Of a DNA stretch of 54,855 nucleotides, positions 33,853 through 41,745 are shown piece after piece. The position numbers and the translations under genes were made by a program. Numbering within the stretch: the stretch's first letter is position 1; each line of letters begins with the position of its first letter. A model generated the notes under the pieces. That model made no database searches. It was not told the DNA's origin and saw only the letters and a program-made list of their open reading frames with translations. The stretch is from CAYVQE01 sp964633205 (GTDB taxonomy: Bacteria; Myxococcota; B64-G9), in NCBI GenBank assembly GCA_964633205.1, contig CAZWFN010000025.1, positions 1 through 54,855 on the forward strand. Direction: 5' to 3'.

Positions 33853-34292
33853 CAACGCACCTCGTCGAGGTCCAGCGGTTGGGTGTCCAGCGCGATGTCG
33901 GCCACCCCGGCCAGCCGCAGCCGGTCGACCACCCGGGCGAAGCGGCCGTACTGGGTGGTCACGTCGGCCGAGACGAAGGCGCTGACCTCGCCCCGCTGAC
34001 CTTTTTGAGCGAGCTTCTCGCGCGCGCTGCGCACCGCTGCCGCGATGTCTTCCTCGGCCGCCGGCCGGCCGTTGATCTGCAGCGCGCCGTCAGCGGTCAG
34101 CGCCAGGTTGAGCAGGCCGCTGGTGCGCTGCTCGGCGCTGGCCGCCTGGGGCAGCTGCATGTCCATGGTGTTGCGAAAGACGAAGGAGGCGGTGACGATG
34201 AAGATGATCAGGATCACCAGCACGATGTCGACCAGCGGAGTGACGTTGATGCCGCTGATGATCTCGTCGTTGTCCTGCGAGCCGTGGGCCAT
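33852..34292 (-). CDS. exbD: ExbD/TolR biopolymer transport protein
   Basis: A 146-residue protein with one TM helix. The family signature DEIISGINVTPLVDIVLVIL carries the essential proton-path Asp (LVDIVL). The periplasmic domain contains DGALQINGRPA and the conserved VSADVTTQYGRFARVVDRL. It is a subunit of the proton-driven ExbB-ExbD motor. GAGGTG precedes the ATG at 34292. The genes exbB-exbD-tonB-receptor are contiguous, so the motor is dedicated to this receptor or shared from here. Confidence 0.93.
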   Translation of the reverse strand: MAHGSQDNDEIISGINVTPLVDIVLVILIIFIVTASFVFRNTMDMQLPQAASAEQRTSGLLNLALTADGALQINGRPAAEEDIAAAVRSAREKLAQKGQRGEVSAFVSADVTTQYGRFARVVDRLRLAGVADIALDTQPLDLDEVR

Positions 34293-34305
34293 GGTGCACC
34301 TCGCT

Positions 34306-34983
<678 letters not shown>

Positions 34984-35107
34984 CGCCCACCTCCTGTTGT
35001 TCCGCTTCGACCCGTCCTTCGAACCACCAGCGCCTGCGGCCGCGGACCCGGGCGGGTCGTTGCCGCGCAGACAAGGTCTTCATTTTGAGCGCCCTGTCAA
35101 TATCTAG

Positions 35108-35123
35108 CTCGGAAATTTTCGAG
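35108..35123. promoter_or_regulatory. Imperfect palindrome in the exbB/SRAP divergent region
   Basis: CTCGGAAATTTTCGAG is a 16-bp palindrome with one mismatched pair. It lies in the most AT-rich stretch of the 230-bp divergent intergenic region. It could be an operator for the TonB cluster. It does not match a Fur box as I know it. Confidence 0.4.
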
Positions 35124-35213
35124 AAAAAATTTAGACAGCCGTAAAAACAACACCTTGTGGAGAATTTCTTGCCGGGGATGTTCGCCGGGCTGCGGCTGCG
35201 CTATCCTGCTGCC

Positions 35214-35876
<663 letters not shown>

Positions 35877-35891
35877 TAAAGTCCCTGGGGT

Positions 35892-35920
35892 TTGTCGCGC
35901 CCGTGCCGGGATGCTAGAGT
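35892..35920 (+). promoter_or_regulatory. Candidate promoter of the UDP-glucose dehydrogenase operon
   Basis: TTGTCG (35892-35897), 17-nt spacer, TAGAGT (35915-35920). The start would be near 35927, about 45 nt before the ATG at 35972 with its GGAGGTGGAG site. It probably drives the five genes up to 41731. Confidence 0.55.
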
Positions 35921-35971
35921 CTCGGCGCGCGTTGCCCGCTGGGCTGCGGCGCGATGGGAGGTGGAGCGAGC

Positions 35972-37306
35972 ATGCGCATCGCGGTGGTGGGGGCCGGTTA
36001 TGTGGGCCTGGTGGCCGGAACCTGTTTCGCCGAGACCGGCCACCAGGTGGTGCTGGTCGAGGTCGATGCCGGCAAGATCGCCTGCCTGGAGCGGGGACAG
36101 GTGCCCTTCTACGAGCCGGGCCTCGGCGAGCTGCTGGAGCGCAACCTGCGCGAGGGGCGGCTGGCGTTCACCACCGAGCTGGACGCGGCGGTGGCCCGGG
36201 TGGAGGTGGTGTTCATCGCCGTTGGCACGCCGCAGAGCCACGACGGCTCGGCCGACCTGAGCGCGGTGCTGGCTGTGGCCGAGCACATCGGCCGCGCCAT
36301 GGTCGGGCCGCTGGTGGTGGTCTGCAAGAGCACGGTGCCGGTGGGCACCGCGGCCCAGGTGCGCGCGGCGGTGGCGGCCCGCGCCGAGCATCCGGTCAGC
36401 GTGGTGTCCAACCCCGAGTTTCTGAAAGAGGGTGCCGCGGTCGACGATTTCCTGCGGCCGGACCGGGTGGTCATCGGCACCGAGGACGAGCGCGCCCGGC
36501 GCATCATGGGCGACCTGTACGCGCCCTTCGTGCGCACCGGCAATCCGATCCTGTACATGGACAACACCAGCGCCGAGATGACCAAGTACTGCGCCAACGG
36601 TCTGCTGGCGGCCCGCATCTCCTTCATGAACGAGATCGCGCTGCTGTGCGACGCGGTGGGCGCGGACGTCGACAGCGTGCGCCTGGGCGTCGGCGCCGAC
36701 GAGCGCATCGGCCACGCCTTCTTGTTCCCCGGGGTGGGCTACGGCGGCTCGTGCTTTCCCAAGGATGTGCGGGCGCTGGCCCGCACCGGCGGCGAGCACG
36801 GCGTCGAGCTGCACATGCTGGCGGCCACCGACCGGGTCAACGAGCGCCAGAAGCATCTGCTGGCCGAACGCATCGTCGAGCGCTACGGCCCCGATCTGGC
36901 GGGCCGCGTCTTCGCCATCTGGGGCCTGGCGTTCAAGCCGCGCACCGATGACGTGCGCGAGGCGCCGGCGCTGGTGATCATCGCCGACCTGCTGGCCGCC
37001 GGGGCCGCGGTGCGGGTCTATGATCCGGAGGCCATGGAGACCGCCCGCGCCCAGCTCGGCGATCGGGTCAGCTGGTGCGAGACCAACTACGCCGCCTGCG
37101 AGGGCGCCGACGCGCTGGTGGTGGTGACCGAGTGGAACGAGTTCCGGCGGCCCGATTTCGATCGCATCGGCCGCTTGCTGCGCTCGCCGGTGGTGTTCGA
37201 CGGGCGCAACGTCTACGACCCCGAGCGCATGCGGGCGCTGGGCTTCGAGCACGTCGGCATCGGGCGCAACCGCCGCCCGGTGCGAGCCGCGGAGGCCGAG
37301 CGATGA
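35972..37306 (+). CDS. UDP-glucose 6-dehydrogenase
   Basis: A 444-residue NAD enzyme that oxidises UDP-glucose to UDP-glucuronate, a precursor of acidic polysaccharides. The Rossmann motif is GAGYVGLVAG at 8-17. Family motifs are FIAVGTPQ, CKSTVPVGT and SNPEFLKEGAAVDDF. The catalytic cysteine is Cys261 in GYGGSCFPKD, and the C-terminal domain starts WGLAFKPRTDDVREAP. ATG 35972 is preferred over one at 35954 because of the ribosome site and the Rossmann start. It is the first gene of its operon; its TGA overlaps the next ATG (ATGA). Length and motifs are normal. Whether it is Ugd, TuaD or a close relative (UDP-ManNAc dehydrogenase is less likely) is not proved. Confidence 0.92.
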   Translation: MRIAVVGAGYVGLVAGTCFAETGHQVVLVEVDAGKIACLERGQVPFYEPGLGELLERNLREGRLAFTTELDAAVARVEVVFIAVGTPQSHDGSADLSAVLAVAEHIGRAMVGPLVVVCKSTVPVGTAAQVRAAVAARAEHPVSVVSNPEFLKEGAAVDDFLRPDRVVIGTEDERARRIMGDLYAPFVRTGNPILYMDNTSAEMTKYCANGLLAARISFMNEIALLCDAVGADVDSVRLGVGADERIGHAFLFPGVGYGGSCFPKDVRALARTGGEHGVELHMLAATDRVNERQKHLLAERIVERYGPDLAGRVFAIWGLAFKPRTDDVREAPALVIIADLLAAGAAVRVYDPEAMETARAQLGDRVSWCETNYAACEGADALVVVTEWNEFRRPDFDRIGRLLRSPVVFDGRNVYDPERMRALGFEHVGIGRNRRPVRAAEAER

Positions 37307-38280
37307 GAGTCCTGGTCACCGGCGCCGCCGGTTTCGTGGGCGCCCGCTTGGTCGAGATCCTGCTCGACGGGGGCTACCGGGTGCTGGGCCTGGACCTGCT
37401 GGACGGCGAGGATCCGCCCGGCTGGCAGGAGGCGCGGCTGGATGCGGTGCGCGACCACAAGCGCTTCGATTTCGTGCGCGGCGACGTGACCGACGAGCGG
37501 GCGCTGCAGCGGGCTTTCGCCGACTTCGCTCCCTGGGCGGTGGTGCATCTGGCCTCGCGGCGCGATCTGCAGCTGGGCGAGGCGGATCCGGCCGCGGCCA
37601 TGCGGCTGCACGTCGAGGGCTCCATCCAGGTCATGCGCGCCAGCCGGCGGGCCGATGTCGAGCACCTGGTGCTGGCCAGCTCGGCCCACGTCTACGGCGG
37701 CTCGCGGCGTTTTCCCTTCACCGAGAGCGATCCGGCCGACCGGCCGCTGTCGGTGCTGGGCGCGGCCATGCGGTCGGTGGAGCTGACCGCCCACGCCTTC
37801 GCTCTGCGCACGCCGGTCAACACCACGGCGGTGCGGCTGTTCTCGGTCTACGGGCCGCGGCAGTCGCCCGGGCGCCTGGTGCCGGCCTTGATGGCCGCGG
37901 CCGAACGCCGCGCCCCGCTGCCCATCTTCGGCGACGGCACCGCGGGCCGCGACATGCTCTACGTCGACGATGCGGTGGTCGGCCTGCTGCGGGTGCTCGA
38001 CCGGCCCGCGCCCTGGCGGGTGTTGAACCTGGGCTCGGGCGAGACCACCACCGTGGGCCAGGTGGCCGAACGCATCAGCACCCTGGCCGATGTGGTTCAG
38101 CGCTGGGACCAGCAGCCGGTGCGCTCCGGCGAGATGGACAACACCTGGGCCGACATCAGCGCCATCGGCCAGCTCGGCTTCCAGCCGGCGGTCGAGCTGG
38201 ACGACGGCCTGCGGCGGACCTGGAGCTGGTGGCGCGAGCGGCCGGCGGCCTTTCGCGCCGCGAACGGCGATTCGGCGTAG
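37303..38280 (+). CDS. NAD(P)-binding epimerase/dehydratase-like protein without YxxxK dyad
   Basis: A 325-residue extended-SDR protein. The nucleotide motif TGAAGFVG (6-13) is intact, as are VVHLASR, LASSAHVYG with the catalytic-type Ser, RLFSVYGPRQSPG and GTAGRDMLYVDD. However, where the Tyr and Lys of YxxxK should be, the sequence reads SVLGAAMRSVE, with Leu152 and Met156. The normal proton-transfer step should therefore be lost. It is coupled by ATGA to UDP-glucose dehydrogenase, whose product would suit a UDP-glucuronate epimerase. It might bind the nucleotide-sugar as a regulator, or be a changed enzyme. The reading frame is clean, so this is not a pseudogene by appearance. Confidence 0.85.
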   Translation: MRVLVTGAAGFVGARLVEILLDGGYRVLGLDLLDGEDPPGWQEARLDAVRDHKRFDFVRGDVTDERALQRAFADFAPWAVVHLASRRDLQLGEADPAAAMRLHVEGSIQVMRASRRADVEHLVLASSAHVYGGSRRFPFTESDPADRPLSVLGAAMRSVELTAHAFALRTPVNTTAVRLFSVYGPRQSPGRLVPALMAAAERRAPLPIFGDGTAGRDMLYVDDAVVGLLRVLDRPAPWRVLNLGSGETTTVGQVAERISTLADVVQRWDQQPVRSGEMDNTWADISAIGQLGFQPAVELDDGLRRTWSWWRERPAAFRAANGDSA

Positions 38281-38316
38281 ACGAGCCGAACGGACGAGGG
38301 GGATGGGAAGGGAACC

Positions 38317-39672
38317 ATGAGCGGAATGCGGATCTCCTTTTATGGAGCGGCCGGGCGGGTGACCGGCTCGTGCAGCGTCGTCGACTGCGGCGCCGCGCGC
38401 GTCATGGTCGACTGCGGCATGGTCCAGGGCTCGGTCGACGCCAACGAGCTCAACCGGGAACCCTTCGCGGTCGCGCCCGACGAGCTGGATGCGGTGGTGT
38501 TGACCCACGGCCACCTGGATCACGCCGGCCGCCTGCCCCGGCTGGTCGACGAGGGTTATGCGGGGCCGATTTACGCCCATACGGCCACGGCCGAGCTGGC
38601 CGAGATCGTCTGGCGCGACTCGGCGCGGCTGAGCGCCAAGTGGGACGCCGGGCCGCTGTACGACGATCGGGCCATCGACCGGACGCTGGGTCTGATCGAG
38701 CCGCTGCGCTACCGGCAGCAGCAGCCGCTGGCCGGCGATCTGTCGCTGGAGCTGTTCGATGCCGGCCACATCCTGGGCTCGTCGAACGCGCTGCTGCGCG
38801 GCGGCGGCCGGCGGTTGCTGATGTCGGGCGACGTGGGCACACCCAACACGCCCATCATCCGCGACCCCCATACCGACTGGCCCGAGCCGCTGGATGCGGT
38901 GGTGTTGGAGTCGACTTACGGCAACCGGCTGCACAAGCCGCGGGCCGATACGGTCGAGGAGTTCAAGCGCATCGTACTGCGCGCCGTCGAGCAGAACGGC
39001 TTCGTATTGATCCCGGCCTTCGCCATCGGCCGCACCCAGGAGCTGCTGTTCCATTTCGGCAGCATGGTGCGCAAGGGCCGCCTGCCGCAGATGCCGGTGA
39101 TGCTCGATTCGCCCATGGCCCATCGGGTCACCGGGGTCTACCGGCGCCACCGCGAGTGCTACGACGAGCAGACCTGGGAGCTGATCCGCGGCGGCGACAT
39201 GCCGATGCGTTTCGCGGGGCTGCGCGAGCTGATCAGCGTCGATGACTCGAAGTCGGTCGAGCACATGCGGCCGCCGGCGGTGGTGATCGCCGGCTCGGGC
39301 ATGTGCACCGGCGGGCGCATCCTGCACCACCTGAAGTACTTCGTCGAGCGCGAGACCACCACGGTGGTCTTCGTCGGCTGGCAGGGCTACGGCACCCTGG
39401 GCCGCCGGCTGGTCGAGGGGCAGAGCCCGGTGCGCATCCACGGCGAGGAGTTCGAGGTGGCCGCCCGTCTCGAGACCCTCAACGGGTTTTCGGCCCACGC
39501 CGACCGCAACGGCTTGCTGGAGTGGGCCAGCCACCTGCCGGGCGAACCGGCTTTCCTGCTCAACCACGGCGAGCCGGATGCGGTGGCCGGTCTGCAGCAG
39601 GCGCTGCAGACCGCCGGCCACCGCTCGGTCACCGGGGTGGAGCCGGATCGCAACTACGAGATCGGCGCTTGA
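38317..39672 (+). CDS. Beta-CASP metallo-beta-lactamase-fold RNase/hydrolase (CPSF-like)
   Basis: A 451-residue protein of the bacterial YSH1/CPSF73-like class. The metal motif is THGHLDHAGRLP with His64, His66, Asp68 and His69. Other metal ligands are GHILGSS and SGDVG. The beta-CASP region has VLESTYGNRLH and FVLIPAFAIGRTQELL. The C-terminal motifs are GSGMCTGGRILHHL, LNGFSAHADR and NHGEPD. Such enzymes cut or trim RNA, and the bacterial substrates are poorly known. GGGAAGG lies before the ATG. Its TGA overlaps the TTG start of rimO. Confidence 0.92.
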   Translation: MSGMRISFYGAAGRVTGSCSVVDCGAARVMVDCGMVQGSVDANELNREPFAVAPDELDAVVLTHGHLDHAGRLPRLVDEGYAGPIYAHTATAELAEIVWRDSARLSAKWDAGPLYDDRAIDRTLGLIEPLRYRQQQPLAGDLSLELFDAGHILGSSNALLRGGGRRLLMSGDVGTPNTPIIRDPHTDWPEPLDAVVLESTYGNRLHKPRADTVEEFKRIVLRAVEQNGFVLIPAFAIGRTQELLFHFGSMVRKGRLPQMPVMLDSPMAHRVTGVYRRHRECYDEQTWELIRGGDMPMRFAGLRELISVDDSKSVEHMRPPAVVIAGSGMCTGGRILHHLKYFVERETTTVVFVGWQGYGTLGRRLVEGQSPVRIHGEEFEVAARLETLNGFSAHADRNGLLEWASHLPGEPAFLLNHGEPDAVAGLQQALQTAGHRSVTGVEPDRNYEIGA

Positions 39673-41000
39673 GCCGGACCTTCCATCTGATCGGCCTGGG
39701 TTGTCCCAAGAACCAGGTCGACTCCGAGGTCATCTGGGCCGGGCTGGCCGAGGCCGGCTGGGTGGCGGTCGACGAGCCGGCCGCGGCCGATCTGATCGTG
39801 GTCAACACCTGCGCCTTCATCCAGGCGGCGGTGGAGGAGTCGCTGGAGACCATCCTGGCGCTCGATGCCCTGCGCAAAAGCGGCCGGCTGCGCTGGCTGG
39901 TGGTGGCCGGTTGTCTGCCGGCGCGCTACGGCCATGCCCTGTTGGATGAGCTGGTCGAGGTGGACTGCTTCTGCTGCCCCGGCGAGGTCGGGCGGGTGGT
40001 CCAGCGCATCGAGGCTGCGACCACCGGCGGGCCGCGCTGGTGCGGTCGCGCCGGCGAGAGTCATCTGCTCGATGCCGATACCCCGCGGGTCAACGCCCTG
40101 TCGACCGGGGCGGCCTACCTGAAGGCGGCCGACGGTTGCTCGCGCCGCTGCTCCTTCTGCATCATCCCGCAGCTGCGCGGCCCCCAGCGCTCGCGACCGC
40201 TGGACGACCTGGTGGCCGAGGCCGAGAACCTGGTGCGCTGGGGGGTGAGCGAGATCGTGCTGGTGGCCCAGGATCTGGCCGCCTGGGGCCGCGATCTGCC
40301 GCAGCGGCCGGAGCTGGCCGAGCTGGTCGACGCGCTGGCCGGGGTGGCCGGGCTGGACTGGCTGCGGTTGATGTATCTGTATCCGGCCGAGGTCTCGCCG
40401 CGCCTGCTGCAGGTGGTGGCCGAGCGCGAGGCCGTGCTGGCCTACCTGGACGTACCGCTGCAGCACGTCGATGCGGACATACTGCGCCGCATGCGCCGCG
40501 GCGGCGATGCCGGACGCATGCTGGATTGGATCGCCGACGTGCGCCGGCGGCTGCCCGGCGCCGTGCTGCGCTCGACCCTGATGACCGGTTTTCCCGGCGA
40601 GACCGCGGCCAGCTTCGCCCGGCTGGAGGACTTCGTCGCCCGGGCCGCCTTCGAGCGGCTGGGGGTGTTCGCCTACTCGGCCGAGGAGGGCACCGCGGCG
40701 GCCGAGCTGGACGGGGCGGTGGCGCCGGAGCTGGCCGCCGAGCGGCGCGACCGGCTGCTGGCCATCCAGCAGCCCATCGCCGCGGCCTACCACCGCGGGT
40801 TGATCGGGCGCAGGATCGAGGTGCTGGTCGAGGGGGCCGCCGCCGATGGCCGGCTGCTGGGCCGGGCATGGAACCAGGCGCCGGAGGTCGATGGCGAGAC
40901 CCGGCTCGACGGCCGGGCCGTGCTGGGCGAAGTGGTCGCGGCCCGCGTCACCGGCGGCGATGCCTACGATCTCGAGGCCGAGGTGATCGGGTCGGAGTGA
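39669..41000 (+). CDS. rimO: Ribosomal protein S12 methylthiotransferase RimO
   Basis: A 443-residue radical-SAM enzyme that adds a methylthio group to the conserved Asp of ribosomal protein S12. The RimO signature GCPKNQVDSE carries Cys12. The other N-terminal cluster ligands are Cys48 (VNTCAF) and Cys82 (VAGC). The radical-SAM motif CSRRCSFC gives Cys157, Cys161 and Cys164. The partner TRAM domain is at the C-terminus (about 370-443; IEVLVEGAAADGRLLGRAWNQAPEVDG without long extension). No ATG or GTG fits. The TTG at 39669 overlaps the upstream TGA (TTGA) and places Cys12 correctly, so a coupled TTG start is proposed. Confidence 0.92.
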   Translation: MSRTFHLIGLGCPKNQVDSEVIWAGLAEAGWVAVDEPAAADLIVVNTCAFIQAAVEESLETILALDALRKSGRLRWLVVAGCLPARYGHALLDELVEVDCFCCPGEVGRVVQRIEAATTGGPRWCGRAGESHLLDADTPRVNALSTGAAYLKAADGCSRRCSFCIIPQLRGPQRSRPLDDLVAEAENLVRWGVSEIVLVAQDLAAWGRDLPQRPELAELVDALAGVAGLDWLRLMYLYPAEVSPRLLQVVAEREAVLAYLDVPLQHVDADILRRMRRGGDAGRMLDWIADVRRRLPGAVLRSTLMTGFPGETAASFARLEDFVARAAFERLGVFAYSAEEGTAAAELDGAVAPELAAERRDRLLAIQQPIAAAYHRGLIGRRIEVLVEGAAADGRLLGRAWNQAPEVDGETRLDGRAVLGEVVAARVTGGDAYDLEAEVIGSE

Positions 41001-41013
41001 ATGCTTGGCCGCG

Positions 41014-41035
41014 CCCGGGCGTTAATTGCCCTGGG
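41014..41035 (+). other. Weak hairpin between rimO and lolA
   Basis: CCCGGG (41014-41019) pairs with CCTGGG (41030-41035), including one G-T pair, around a 10-nt AT-containing loop. It may attenuate or stabilise the transcript between the two genes; no T-tract follows. Confidence 0.3.
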
Positions 41036-41068
41036 GGCGGGAATGAATGGCTCGAGCTGGAGGTGGGC

Positions 41069-41731
41069 ATGCGCGCAAGCGAATTCGCTGTGACGGTGGC
41101 ACTGGTGCTGGGGTTGGCCGCTGCGGCCGCGGCCGCCGAGGCGCCCAGCGCCGAACGGGTGGCGGCGCGGCTGCAGGAGATCTACGAGGTCACCCGCGAC
41201 TTCAAGGCGGCTTTCGAGCAGACCTACCGCGCCAAGGCCTTGGACCGCGAGAAGGTCTCGTCGGGTTACGTCTACGTCAAGAAGCCCGGCCTGATGCGCT
41301 GGGACTACCGCCAGCCGCGGCCCAAGCACTTCGTGGCCGACGGCGAGGCGCTCTACATCTACGATCCCGAGCTGGAGCAGGTGATGGTCGACCGCTCGTT
41401 CAGCGGCTCGGACCTGTCCACCGCGGTGACCTTCCTCTGGGGCCGCGGCAAGCTGCGCCAGGAGTTCGACATCGCCTTCGCCGAAGAGGTGGACGACGAT
41501 GAGCACTACGTGCTCGAGCTGGTGCCCAAGAAACGGGCCCGCTTCCGCAAGCTGCGTTTCAAGGTCGACCGCGAAACCTTTCAGGTGGTCGAGACCCTGG
41601 TCGAGGATCCGGGCGGCAACACCAACCGCATCCGCTTTTCCAAGATCAGCACCAACGTGGGCCTGAAGGACGCCGCTTTCCGCTTCGAGGTTCCCGACGG
41701 CGTCGACGTGGTCGAGGCACCGGACGGCTGA
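41069..41731 (+). CDS. lolA: Outer-membrane lipoprotein carrier protein LolA
   Basis: A 220-residue periplasmic chaperone that ferries lipoproteins from the inner to the outer membrane. Signal peptide ends at about AAAAE (residue 24). Family features are RDFKAAFEQTYRAKAL, SGYVYVKKPGLMRWDYRQPRPKHFVADGEALYIYDPE (quoted in part), TAVTFLWG, and the C-terminal FKVDRETFQVVETLVEDPGGN. GGAGG lies before the ATG. It ends 14 nt from the convergent ftsK stop. In E. coli lolA follows ftsK directly; here the neighbours are the same but the orientation differs. The many lipoproteins in this window would depend on it. Confidence 0.9.
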   Translation: MRASEFAVTVALVLGLAAAAAAAEAPSAERVAARLQEIYEVTRDFKAAFEQTYRAKALDREKVSSGYVYVKKPGLMRWDYRQPRPKHFVADGEALYIYDPELEQVMVDRSFSGSDLSTAVTFLWGRGKLRQEFDIAFAEEVDDDEHYVLELVPKKRARFRKLRFKVDRETFQVVETLVEDPGGNTNRIRFSKISTNVGLKDAAFRFEVPDGVDVVEAPDG

Positions 41732-41745
41732 GCGCTTGGTTTGGC

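Noticed and set aside
35072..35100. TTGACA on the minus strand as exbB promoter
   Set aside because: The -35 is perfect, but no acceptable -10 (only ACCTTG-like) lies 16-18 nt downstream, so it was not listed as a promoter.
37303..38280. Epimerase-like gene as a pseudogene
   Set aside because: The frame is intact, the start is coupled to the upstream gene and the other motifs are kept; only the YxxxK pair is changed.
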